64,000 nt of DNA from Methylotenera sp. (GTDB taxonomy: Bacteria; Pseudomonadota; Gammaproteobacteria; Burkholderiales; Methylophilaceae), in contig JAHRYP010000009.1 in assembly GCA_020622105.1 (NCBI GenBank), positions 26,615 to 90,614 on the forward strand. Direction: 5' to 3'. Positions 28,376 through 37,637 of the stretch are shown piece by piece. The number at the start of each line of letters is the position of its first letter. The first letter of the stretch is position 1. Both the position numbers and the translations under genes were made by a program. A model generated the notes under the pieces. That model was not told the origin of the DNA, did not search any database, and saw nothing but the letters and a program-made list of their open reading frames with translations.

Positions 28376-28444
28376 TTTCAATAAGTCATTATTGAAATGA
28401 ACGAATAAAAAATCCTGACTCAGCAATGGGTCGGGATTTTTTTT
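28376..28444 (+). terminator. Hairpin and Rho-independent terminator between hps and hpi
   Basis: First a perfect nine-base hairpin TTTCAATAA / TTATTGAAA (28376-28397), then a terminator stem AAAAAATCC..GAC / GTC..GGATTTTTTTT (28407-28444). Together they should limit readthrough into hpi, so hps can be made in excess over hpi. Confidence 0.85.
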
Positions 28445-28496
28445 ATAAGATTTTTTGATTTAAAAAGTTAAACTAAATATAAGAGAAGGACACATC

Positions 28497-29033
28497 ATGA
28501 GCAGTCAAGATTTGATTTTGGGTAGACTAACTACTATTTTGTCAGAAACAGATAACAGCAAAGCAGCTACTTTGTTGAAAATGGTTGAAGAAGCTGGCCG
28601 TACATTTATTGGTGGTGCTGGTCGTTCTCTGCTCGTATCACGTTTCTTTGCAATGCGTTTAGTGCACGCTGGCTACAACGTTAGCATGATTGGTGAAGTC
28701 GTTACTCCAGCAATCAAAGCGGGTGACTTGTTGATTCTGGTTTCTGGTTCAGGTGGTACAGAAACATTATTACCATTCGTTAAAAAAGCAAAATCAGTGG
28801 GTGCTAAGCTGGTTGTGATTTCAATGAAGAAATCTTCTGCAATGGCAGATGTTGCTGACTTGGTTGTTCAAATCGGTAACGACAACAGCTTCCCATTAAC
28901 TAAAGGCATGCCTATGGGCAGCCAATTTGAGCTTTCAACCTTGATTTTCCTTGAAGCAGCTATTGCAGACCTGATTTTTGCTAAAGGCTTGACTGAAGAA
29001 GGTATGCGCGCAATTCACGCTAACTTGGAATAA
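28497..29033 (+). CDS. hpi: 6-phospho-3-hexuloisomerase
   Basis: Converts the hexulose 6-phosphate made by Hps to fructose 6-phosphate. The 178-residue protein is a SIS-domain isomerase; sugar-phosphate loop GAGRSLLVSRFFAMRL and second loop LVSGSGGTETLLPF are intact. GAGAAGGA lies before the ATG. It follows hps after a terminator; a clear own promoter was not found, so partial readthrough is likely. Confidence 0.97.
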   Translation: MSSQDLILGRLTTILSETDNSKAATLLKMVEEAGRTFIGGAGRSLLVSRFFAMRLVHAGYNVSMIGEVVTPAIKAGDLLILVSGSGGTETLLPFVKKAKSVGAKLVVISMKKSSAMADVADLVVQIGNDNSFPLTKGMPMGSQFELSTLIFLEAAIADLIFAKGLTEEGMRAIHANLE

Positions 29034-29060
29034 TAGTTTTTAGTAAACAATAGTTTGATT

Positions 29061-29087
29061 AAAGCCCGGCAACTGTCGGGCTTTTTT
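29061..29087. terminator. Rho-independent terminator after hpi
   Basis: Stem AAAGCCCG / CGGGCTTT with an eight-base loop and a run of six T on the plus strand; its right end overlaps the stop codon of the convergent HisA-like gene. Confidence 0.88.
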
Positions 29088-29790
29088 ATTGGTACACGTT
29101 CTTGATCTTATCGGCTGATATTTGCTTGCTATGAAGTGCACTGGCAAGCAATACGCCATAAATACCCAGTTGTTTTAATGTGCTTATATCATCAATATTG
29201 CGTACTCCACCGGCTGCGTAAAGATTAAATTCTTTACTATAGCGTTTGAATTTTTCTAACAACTCCAGGTTTGCGCCTTGGTTCGCGCCCACTTGTGCCA
29301 GTGACATCAGTATTACATTTTCAGGCCAAAGATCAGTATTGGTGTGTAAATCGGCAAAGCCTAAGAAACCAGACTGATTGCTATCGAGTGACAGTATGAA
29401 GTTTTTGTTTAAGTAAGCGCTGATTTCGCCTAAGTCATGTGTAGAGGTGATGCTTTCACTGCCAATCACATGTGTCAGCTTAAGGTTGTTCCATAAACGC
29501 AGATGGTTTGCATTTTTGATGCCTGCATCTAACCAAATTTCAAGTGCAGGGTATTGTTCCTGAATATATTTAATAATAGCTGCATGATTGCCTTGCCCTG
29601 TAATAGCATCAAGATCAGCGATATATATGCGTTCAAATGGGTATAATTCTAATAGGGCGTTAATGACGTCAATGGGCTCGCTGGATTTGCATAATGCAGA
29701 TTGAATCGGCTGATAATTGCTTCGATCACCCATTTTGGCATGTACGACCATGCCGTTTAATAAATCAATTACAGGAATTAATTGCATCAT
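29086..29790 (-). CDS. HisA/HisF-like TIM-barrel protein of methylotrophs
   Basis: A HisA/HisF-related barrel of about 234 residues, the type found with H4MPT/methylofuran genes in methylotrophs and methanogens and distinct from histidine biosynthesis HisA. PVIDLLNGMVVHAKMG at the N terminus, IADLDAITG, WLDAGIKN, and the C-terminal phosphate site AAGGVRN are visible. The track starts 156 bases upstream; I chose the tandem ATG at 29790/29787 because the barrel begins at once there. The start lies within a few bases to 40 bases of the divergent MfnD-like gene. The reaction is unknown. Confidence 0.8.
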   Translation of the reverse strand: MMQLIPVIDLLNGMVVHAKMGDRSNYQPIQSALCKSSEPIDVINALLELYPFERIYIADLDAITGQGNHAAIIKYIQEQYPALEIWLDAGIKNANHLRLWNNLKLTHVIGSESITSTHDLGEISAYLNKNFILSLDSNQSGFLGFADLHTNTDLWPENVILMSLAQVGANQGANLELLEKFKRYSKEFNLYAAGGVRNIDDISTLKQLGIYGVLLASALHSKQISADKIKNVYQ

Positions 29791-30844
29791 CGAACAGAAT
29801 AAAAAATTATTGGTCTGTGAGTTTATCACTGGCGGCGGACTCAGTGCAGAGGCTTTGCCGGAATCTTTGGCGAAAGAAGGCATATTAATGCGCGATGCCT
29901 TGTTGCGTGATTTAGCTGAGTTAAACCGGTTTGATATTATCACCATGCATGATGTCAGGCTGGTGCCGCCAATTCAGGCTAAGCAGAGCATTGCGGTTGA
30001 AGCTGGCAAATTTAAAGCGTGCTTTACAGAGGTACTCAGTCAGGTTGATATGGTCTGGTTGATTGCACCAGAGAGCGAAGGCACCTTACTGGAATTGAGC
30101 GAGCAATGTTATGAGGCAGAAAAGCTTGAAAATGGCCCTGTCTTTCTGGGCTCCGGTTTTGATGCAATGTTAACGGGCACAAGTAAAACGCTATGTTTCG
30201 AAGCGCTACAGGCAGCTAATATTCATACCTTGCCCGTGCATGCCGGTGAAGATTTAATACAGCCATCTTATTATGATGCGTTGTGCAAATTGAATATTCC
30301 AAAGTGGGTGGCTAAGCCGGAGGATGGAGCAGGTTGTGACGGGATCAGGATTTTTGATTCTTTAGAAGATTTGAAAGCATGGATAGCGCAGGATGAGCGC
30401 TATTTAGATTATTTAGCACAGCCCTATCAAGCAGGTGAAGCCGCTAGTTTTTCCATGCTGTGTCGTAATGGCAAGGCCTGGTTGTTAAGTTGTAATCAGC
30501 AGCATATTGTGAATGACGGTAGTCAGTTTAAGTTAAACGGAGTCACGATAAACGGCATGTCGGTTTATTGGCAGAAGTTTGAAACGATTGCCAGAAAAGT
30601 TGCCAGGATGCTGCCGGATGCGCTGGGCTATATTGGTGTAGATCTGATTGTGGATACAGTAAATAATAAAATTTATGTTTTAGAAATCAACCCGCGTTTA
30701 ACTACAAGTTACGTGGCTTTACATGATGCACTCAATTACAACCCTGCCAAACTGATTCTGGATTGCGTATTAAACGATAAATTTGATATGCCTAGTTTTT
30801 CAAAAGGCAGCTTATTGCAAAACCAGGTTGAAGTTAAGTTATGA
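29750..30844 (+). CDS. ATP-grasp ligase, MfnD-like (methylofuran/H4MPT cofactor cluster)
   Basis: An ATP-grasp protein of about 340-364 residues. The N-terminal LLVCEFITGGG segment recalls MfnD, the archaeal tyramine-glutamate ligase of methanofuran synthesis; ATP-binding WVAKPEDGAGCDGIRIF and metal-binding IYVLEINPRLTTSYVALH are clear. It is linked to MfnF- and MfnE-like genes, which supports a methylofuran role (glutamate addition to a tyrosine/tyramine unit). The start is uncertain: the ATG used (29750) lies inside the divergent HisA-like gene, while homologous sequence begins only near 29800, where no standard start exists. It ends in an ATGA overlap with the next gene. Confidence 0.8.
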   Translation: MPFNKSITGINCIIEQNKKLLVCEFITGGGLSAEALPESLAKEGILMRDALLRDLAELNRFDIITMHDVRLVPPIQAKQSIAVEAGKFKACFTEVLSQVDMVWLIAPESEGTLLELSEQCYEAEKLENGPVFLGSGFDAMLTGTSKTLCFEALQAANIHTLPVHAGEDLIQPSYYDALCKLNIPKWVAKPEDGAGCDGIRIFDSLEDLKAWIAQDERYLDYLAQPYQAGEAASFSMLCRNGKAWLLSCNQQHIVNDGSQFKLNGVTINGMSVYWQKFETIARKVARMLPDALGYIGVDLIVDTVNNKIYVLEINPRLTTSYVALHDALNYNPAKLILDCVLNDKFDMPSFSKGSLLQNQVEVKL

Positions 30845-31887
30845 CGCGTAATTGTATCGGTTGGGATATAGGCGGGGCACATTTAAAAGCAGTTCTACTC
30901 AATATGGATGGGCAAGTGCTGGCTGCTACGCAGGTATATTGCCCACTATGGCGTGGCTTAAGTGAACTGGAAATTGCTATCGACAAAATTCTGCAGGAAT
31001 TTAATGCGGATCAGCATGCTGTTACGATGACAGGAGAGCTTGCAGATATTTTTGCTAGCAGGCGCGATGGTGTCATGCAAATTGCAGCCACATTAGCTGC
31101 AAAACTTCATGGCGAGGTGCGTTACTACGCCGGCAGATATGGTTTTGTAAATAAAGATGCAGTTAAAGAGTATTGGCTGGATATCGCGTCAATGAATTGG
31201 CTGGCAAGTGTCGAATATGCGGCACGTAAAGCAGCTAAAGCACTGTTTGTTGATATTGGCAGTACAACGACTGATATTGCTTTGATTGATAATGCAAACC
31301 CTCAGATTAAAGGTTTTACTGACGCAACACGCATGCAGTGTGATGAGCTGGTTTATACCGGCGTAGTGCGTACGCCGCTGATGGCAATGGCACAAAAGAT
31401 TTCGTTTGCAGGGCAAATGACCAATGTTGCGGCAGAATATTTTGCTACTGCAGCGGATGTTTATACATTAACAGGTGACCTGAATCCAGCTGAAAATATG
31501 GCAGAGACAGCAGACGGTGCAGACAAGACAATTCAAGCCTGTGCCTGCCGTATTGCACGTATGATAGGCTGCGATGCTGATGATGCACCATTAGCGTCAT
31601 GGGTTGAATTGGCTAGCTCTTTTAAAAAAGTGCAGCTTGAACAAATCAGACAGGTACTGTTAAAGCAAATGGCTTTGCTGAAAGACTGCTTGGGATTGCA
31701 GTTAATCGGGGCAGGTGCAGGCGCTTTCTTGGTAGCCGAGCTGACACTGAAGCTTGATCTGGAGTATTGCCCTGTTTCTGACTTTATTACAGGGTTTGAT
31801 AAAGATGCTGTAGACATGGCTGCCGTTTGCTTCCCGGCTTATGCTGTGGCTTATTTAAGTATTAAAGACTCAGGAGTTTTTGCGTGA
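30841..31887 (+). CDS. H4MPT-linked C1 pathway protein, hydantoinase/ASKHA-like, MfnF family
   Basis: A 348-residue protein of the family named H4MPT-linked C1 transfer pathway protein, whose archaeal member MfnF couples the furan unit to the tyramine-glutamate part of methanofuran. Visible ASKHA-type phosphate motifs are GWDIGGAHLKAV at the N terminus and LFVDIGSTTTDIALI in the middle; GAGAGAFLV near the C terminus is the third nucleotide-binding motif. It overlaps the gene before (ATGA) and after (GTGA), so the three are translationally coupled. Role in methylofuran assembly is inferred from family and context. Confidence 0.88.
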   Translation: MTRNCIGWDIGGAHLKAVLLNMDGQVLAATQVYCPLWRGLSELEIAIDKILQEFNADQHAVTMTGELADIFASRRDGVMQIAATLAAKLHGEVRYYAGRYGFVNKDAVKEYWLDIASMNWLASVEYAARKAAKALFVDIGSTTTDIALIDNANPQIKGFTDATRMQCDELVYTGVVRTPLMAMAQKISFAGQMTNVAAEYFATAADVYTLTGDLNPAENMAETADGADKTIQACACRIARMIGCDADDAPLASWVELASSFKKVQLEQIRQVLLKQMALLKDCLGLQLIGAGAGAFLVAELTLKLDLEYCPVSDFITGFDKDAVDMAAVCFPAYAVAYLSIKDSGVFA

Positions 31888-33308
31888 CCTTATTGAAGCA
31901 TCATCTGACTTATCATCATGACAGTGCACGTTTATTTGCGCGCATTGCACACCAGCCCTGGGCAGTGTTTCTTGATAGCGGCCAGATGCTTGATGCGGCA
32001 AGCGGCAAGCCGGGCAGTCAATATGGCCGTTATGATATTCTGGTGGCTGATCCATTTATCACCTTTGTTAGCGGTGAGTCGCAAACCGAGGTATCTGAAC
32101 GCGGCCATGGTTATGTTTCAACTGAAGACCCCTTTGCGCTGCTCAAGCAGGCAATGCAGCCTTACCTGGCAGCGCAAGAGGATTTGCCGTTTACAGGAGG
32201 CGCAGTGGGTTATTTCGGCTATGATCTGGCGCGACGTCTGGAAAAACTGGCGAGTATCGCAGCAAACTGTGACGCTATTCCACCCATGCAGGTTGGTATC
32301 TATGACTGGGCTGTGGTAGTTGACCATCAACATAAAACCTCCTGTCTGGTATCCAACGGTTTTGATGCTAAAACACGTGAGAACTGGGATGCTTTGTGTA
32401 CTCTTTTCGATACGCCTGTGAGTGAGCTCAATGTCGGTTCAGAGCAGTTTGAGGTAACGACTCCAATCCGGTCGAACATGGATAAATCTGCCTATGCGCG
32501 TGCATTTACTGCAATTAAAAATTATATCCTTGAAGGTGATTGTTACCAGGTTAATCTGGCGCAAAGATTTTCTGCCAAAGCGACTGGCGATGGCTGGCCT
32601 GCCTATCAGAAACTGAGAGAGATAAGCCCGGCACCGTTCATGGCTTATATGAATTTGAGCCGTATGCAGGTGCTTTCCGGCTCGCCGGAGCGATTTTTGC
32701 AAGTGGTTAACCGAAGGCATGTTGAAACGCGGCCGATAAAAGGCACTAGGCCGCGCTCTGGCGATGCTGTGCTTGATGCGCAGTATGCGACCGATCTGCA
32801 ATCCAGCATTAAAGACAAAGCCGAAAACCTGATGATTGTTGATTTGCTGCGTAATGACATCGGCAAAAATTGCGAGACGGGTTCTGTTAAAGCTGATAAA
32901 TTATTTCAGTTGCAAAGCTTTGCCAATGTGCACCATTTGGTAAGTATAGTTACCGGCAGGTTACAGGCAGCAAAAACTGCCATTGATTTATTGCGCGGAT
33001 GTTTTCCCGGCGGCTCTATCACCGGCGCGCCTAAACTGAGGGCCATGGAAATTATTGAGGAACTGGAACCGCACCGGCGCGGTGTATATTGCGGTGCAAT
33101 CGGTTATATTGGTTTTGATGGCAATATGGATACTAATATCGCGATTCGTACAGCCGTGTATATTAAAAATAGCGATGCTGAAGGTGAAATCAGTTTCTAT
33201 GCCGGCGGTGGTATTGTGGCAGACTCTGAGCTTGAGAAAGAATATATAGAAACGCTGGATAAGGCTTCTAGCATGATGAAGGTGATGCAATTTTTTAGTA
33301 AAAATTAA
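31884..33308 (+). CDS. pabB: Aminodeoxychorismate synthase component I
   Basis: Chorismate-using enzyme of p-aminobenzoate synthesis; pABA is needed both for folate and, through MptG, for H4MPT. 474 residues; YILEGDCYQVNLAQRF, the signature PGGSITGAPKLRAM, the FYAGGGIVADS segment and the ETRPIKGTRPR loop mark the PabB/TrpE family, with PabB more likely because its KG(T) loop has the PIKGT lysine typical of ADC synthases. Starts at GTG overlapping the preceding stop. The glutaminase subunit PabA and lyase PabC are not in the window. Confidence 0.92.
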   Translation: MTLLKHHLTYHHDSARLFARIAHQPWAVFLDSGQMLDAASGKPGSQYGRYDILVADPFITFVSGESQTEVSERGHGYVSTEDPFALLKQAMQPYLAAQEDLPFTGGAVGYFGYDLARRLEKLASIAANCDAIPPMQVGIYDWAVVVDHQHKTSCLVSNGFDAKTRENWDALCTLFDTPVSELNVGSEQFEVTTPIRSNMDKSAYARAFTAIKNYILEGDCYQVNLAQRFSAKATGDGWPAYQKLREISPAPFMAYMNLSRMQVLSGSPERFLQVVNRRHVETRPIKGTRPRSGDAVLDAQYATDLQSSIKDKAENLMIVDLLRNDIGKNCETGSVKADKLFQLQSFANVHHLVSIVTGRLQAAKTAIDLLRGCFPGGSITGAPKLRAMEIIEELEPHRRGVYCGAIGYIGFDGNMDTNIAIRTAVYIKNSDAEGEISFYAGGGIVADSELEKEYIETLDKASSMMKVMQFFSKN

Positions 33309-33336
33309 AGTGATCTAATTATTTGGGGCTATATTG

Positions 33337-33969
33337 ATGTGGGTAGTTAAATTAGGCGGCAGTTTACTCGGCTCACCAGAGCTTGCAAGATGGCTGGATA
33401 CATTAGTTAAAATCAGCGACGGTAAAGTGCTGATTGTACCTGGCGGTGGTATGTTTGCGGATGCCGTGCGCCAGGCGCAGGAAACTTCTCTGATTAATGA
33501 TGCCGTAGCGCATCATCTGGCGTTACTGGCTATGGACCAATTCGGTTTACTGTTGGCCGGGATGAATCCAGGTCTGGTGACTGCTAGCAGCGAGCTTGAG
33601 ATTGCAGAGCGTGGCTGGCAGCATCGTGGGATTGTCTGGTTGCCAAGCCGCATGGTGCTTGCTGATGAAAATATACCTAAAAACTGGCATGTTACATCTG
33701 ATAGCTTGAGTGCCTGGATCGCGAATAAAATCGGTTCTGAACATCTGGTACTGGTGAAATCCAAAGATCTGGCAGGCTATGCAAAAACAGCACCGATGGC
33801 GCTGCAAACACTTATAGCTGATGGACTGATAGATAGCGCTTTTGCTGAATTTGGTGCTAAGTCAAATGCGCAGATATGGATGCTGAATAAAGCAGATCAT
33901 CATGTGTTTGCGCAAGGTCTGAATCTTGGTAAGCTTAAAGAGCAGGCATTGCCTGTTAGTAAAGACTAA
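33337..33969 (+). CDS. Amino acid kinase family protein, MfnE-like
   Basis: A 210-residue kinase of the amino acid kinase fold (WVVKLGGSLLGS, IVPGGGMFADAVR, VLVKSKDLAGY), short like MfnE, which phosphorylates the aminomethyl-furan phosphate in methanofuran synthesis. The track begins at TTG 33334; ATG at 33337 was chosen. Link to the MfnF-like gene two genes upstream supports methylofuran. Other family members (UMP, aspartate, molybdate-storage kinases) are less likely by length. Confidence 0.82.
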   Translation: MWVVKLGGSLLGSPELARWLDTLVKISDGKVLIVPGGGMFADAVRQAQETSLINDAVAHHLALLAMDQFGLLLAGMNPGLVTASSELEIAERGWQHRGIVWLPSRMVLADENIPKNWHVTSDSLSAWIANKIGSEHLVLVKSKDLAGYAKTAPMALQTLIADGLIDSAFAEFGAKSNAQIWMLNKADHHVFAQGLNLGKLKEQALPVSKD

Positions 33970-33995
33970 ACGAAGTACGATTCAAGGAGATTCTT

Positions 33996-34370
33996 ATGTC
34001 ATCCAATCACACCTATACAGATCAGGAAGTTGAAGAAAAATTAAAAGCCGAGTTGCCGCACTGGGTTCTGGAAAATGGCTGGATACGCCGTAAATATAAA
34101 ACCAGTGGCTGGAAAGCAACATTAATGGTGGTGAATACTGTTGGACACCTTGCTGAAGCTGCATGGCATCACCCGGATCTGGCCGTATCGTATGCATTTG
34201 TAATTGTTAAATTATGCACACATGATGCTAAAGGAATTACCGATAAGGACTTTGAACTGGCGGCTAAGATTGAAGCTGTTATTGGCTGGCAGCCAGCCAA
34301 AGAGGGCGGTGCACTCACTGGCACGCCGAATGACGATGCCAGATTTAAATACATTAAATACGATGCCTGA
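33996..34370 (+). CDS. Pterin-4a-carbinolamine dehydratase family protein
   Basis: A 124-residue member of the PCD/DCoH/PhhB family. The catalytic motif is seen as HHPDL, with the preceding histidine-bearing segment VGHLAEAAWHHPDL. An AAGGAGA site precedes the ATG. The organism has no phenylalanine hydroxylase gene here; the place at the end of the cofactor block suggests a pterin role in H4MPT synthesis or recycling. This is inference; the fold may have another pterin substrate. Confidence 0.88.
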   Translation: MSSNHTYTDQEVEEKLKAELPHWVLENGWIRRKYKTSGWKATLMVVNTVGHLAEAAWHHPDLAVSYAFVIVKLCTHDAKGITDKDFELAAKIEAVIGWQPAKEGGALTGTPNDDARFKYIKYDA

Positions 34371-34392
34371 TTAAGCTGAATTTCGTTTTTGC

Positions 34393-37300
34393 TTACACGA
34401 TTTTCTGCCGTTCGAACCGGCCAAAATGCAGCATGATAGTTGGCAGTATCAGCAAATTCAAAATGGTCGATGTGACCAGACCGCCAACAATAATTGTTGC
34501 CATCGGGCCTTCAATTTCACGCCCCGGCTGACCGCTGGCGGCTGCTAAAGGCAGCAAGCCCAGAGCTGTTACCAATGCGGTCATCAGAATAGATGGCAGA
34601 CGTTCTGATGCGCCTCGGATGCAGGTGTCCAGTCCCCATACGCAGTTTTCCTCATCAATCAGGTGCTGGTAGTGCGAGATCATCATGTGGAGTTACGTAG
34701 AGTAATGCCGAACAGCGTCACAAAGCCTACCAGTGAACCTAATGAAATCCAGCCGCCGGTGAACATCACGGCCAGCACGCCGCCAATCAGGGCAAAAGGC
34801 AGGTTGGCAAAGGTAAGCAATAAATTACGCAAACGGCCAAATGCAATGTAAAGCATCAGAAACACTGTGACACCGGCTAGCAGAGATTGCAAAATCAGCG
34901 CTTCCCTTGACTTGGCATTGGCTTCAGCTGCACCGGTGAACTCCAGATAGGCACCTTGTGAAAGTACAAGGTCAGTTTTTAATCTGGCCTTCAGTTCATC
35001 AGTAAAAGCGCCGATGTCGCGTTCTACTACATTGGCAGTGACAGTCTGGATGCGTTTGGCCCCTGCATGCAGTATTTTTGAGCGGCCATTTTCCTGTACG
35101 ATATCGGCAACATCTCGCAGCCTGATGAGTTTGCCGTCAGTATTGAACAAGGGCAGGCTGCCTGCCTCTTGAATGTCGTCACGTGCTTCCTGAGCCAGTA
35201 AAACACTGACACCGATGACACGGTTGCCTTCATACACCTGCGTGACAGGAACGCCCTCATAAGCTGCGCGTATGCTATCCAAAACATCGGTAGGATGCAG
35301 GCCGAGTCTTGCCATTTTTTCAGGACGCAGACGCATCACCAGCTGCGGTGTGCCCGGGGGTGACTGCACCATGACATCAGCCGCACCAGGTATGCTATTC
35401 AATATACTGGCAATGGCATTGGCATCTCTATCCAGCGCATCAAGGTCCTGACCGTAGATGTTGATCACGGTAGATGCAGCGTAGCCGGATATGGTCTCCT
35501 CGATACGTTCTGTTAAGAATGTGTTGATGGCAAAGTTGATACCAACAAAACCTGCTTCAGCTTTGCCATCGCCATCATCATCCGATGCTTCACCGCCAAG
35601 TTTTTCTCTAATTTCGTCGAGAATACGGCGCTGCTCTGTACCTGAAATCGCACCGATTTCAATTTCAAACTCACTGTAGTGTGTACCAAAAGTATCTGCT
35701 CCATTGGGAGCACGGCCCACCCATTGCGTGACTGACTTCACGCCATCAATGCTGCGGATCGCGGCCGATACTTTTTTGCCGATACGCAACGATTCCTGCT
35801 CGGAAGTGCCGGGTACGGCTGTCATATGCATGATGTAATGACCTTCATGCAGGGCGGGGATGAACTGGTTTTTGAAAAGGGGCAGGATGCCCAAGCCTAT
35901 GGCCATCAGCATAAAGCTTACGGCAAGTATAAGTTTGTAATGTGCTTCAATTTTGATCAGCATGTTTACGTACCATTTTTTGATGATACGTATCATGGGC
36001 GGATCTTCTGCTTCAAGTTTGGCGTTACCGAGCAATAGGTAGCATAGTGCAGGTGTGAGGGTTAGTGCGACCAGTAAAGAAGCCATGATTGCTGCGATAT
36101 AGGCAATGCCGAGTGGTGCGAATAACTTGCCTGCGACTCCGCCCAAGGTGAGTAGTGGCATGAACACCAAGGCAACAATAATCGTTGCATAGACGACCGA
36201 ACTGCGCACTTCCATTGATGCATCAAACACGACGCGATAGGTTGGCAGTGGTTCCGCTAACATGCGATTTTCGCGCAGACGTCTGAAAATGTTTTCGGTG
36301 TCGATAATGGCATCATCGACCACTTCACCGAGTGCAATGGCCAGACCGCCCAACACCATAATGTTAAGCCCGATATTGTAGTAACTCATGACTACAATCG
36401 CGGTGAGCAATGACAGCGGAATTGCGGTGGCGGAAATAAATGCGGTACGTACATTGAATAGAAACAGGAACAATACCGTGATCACTAACACTGAGCCGAT
36501 GAGAATGTCAGTACGCACACCCTGAATTGCAACCTCGATAAAGTTGGCAGGCCTGAATAAACCTTCATGCAGCGTCACATTTTCAGCCTGCAGTGTCGGC
36601 TTTAGTTCTTGCAGTGCTTTTTCAATCGCCAGTGTTACGCCATGTGTATTGGCACCTAACTGACCTTGCACTGAAAGGTATACGCCGGTTTCTTCATTAA
36701 TGGCAGCAGCGCTGATAGATGGCACGGCGCCTTCAACAACCTTGCCGATATCACCCAGCCGGATGGTTTGCCCATTTTTATGCAGCAGTGCAACCATCGC
36801 CAATTTGTCAGGTGTGGTGGCTTGGCCTTCTGTATTGATGACAATGCGCTGATTTTTATTTTCAATAAAACCATTGCCACGCACGCCGGTAGCTTTCTTT
36901 ACCGCTTCTTCAACCTGCAATAAAGAGATGCCGTATTTGATCATCTTTTCAGGTTCAACCTGTACCTGAAGCTGTCGCACTTTGCCGCCAAATACGTTGA
37001 CATCAGCAACGCCAGGTATTGCCATCAGATGCGGTACGATAGTCCAGTCCACCAGTGTTCTTAATTCGGTCAGGCTGCGATTTTTGGAAGTCACGCCAAA
37101 GCCGAGTACAGTGCTGGCCGAGGAAGTAAGCGGGGTGATATTAGGGGTAATGCCTTGCGGTAGTTTATTATTGAGTGTCGATAAGCGTTCTGCAATCACC
37201 TGACGGTTACGGTAAACATCAGTTTTTTCATCAAAAATGATAGTAACAATCGACAGTCCAGGGATCGACTGTGAACGCATGCTGGCAATGCCGACTGTAC

Positions 37301-37523
37301 CGGCGATACTGGTTTCAATGCGCTGGGTTACCAGACTTTCAACCAGTTCGGCAGATAGACCCGGTGACTCGGTCTGGATAACGATTTGTGTAGGCGCAAA
37401 CTCAGGGAACACATCCAGATTGCTGCGGCTTAAACTATAAAAGCCATACAACACCACCAGCGTAGCCAAGCCGATAATGACGCCGCTGAAACGGATGGAG
37501 AAACGTACTAAAGCCGACATCAT
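34393..37523 (-). CDS. RND efflux pump, inner-membrane transporter, CusA/CzcA-like (interrupted by a frameshift)
   Basis: Proton-driven trimeric exporter of the heavy-metal RND type. The N-terminal helix, periplasmic porter domains and paired sets of helices are all seen. The fourth helix has GEVVDDAIIDTENIF, where CusA/CzcA pumps carry their proton-relay Asp residues. The track splits the gene: the long ORF ends at ITLRNST, and the second resumes as MMISHYQHLIDEE. Homologs read RNS(I)M(L)ISH, so one base is missing near 34686-34690. Restored length about 1043. The motif does not match the classical Czc (DFG-DGA) or Cus forms well, so the substrate is open. Confidence 0.88.
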
Positions 37524-37637
37524 ATCTAGCTGATCTCCACTATGGATCTGAAGATGGAATTAGTCATTGTTTTAGTTCCGACATAACATCGCTTCGCTAT
37601 ATTAGTCTTCACTGAAACTCCTCCTAAATTTAGCAAT

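Noticed and set aside
28455-28483. TTGATT-17-TATAAG as a promoter for hpi
   Set aside because: The start would fall at the ribosome site, leaving no usable Shine-Dalgarno on the transcript; AT-rich chance match.
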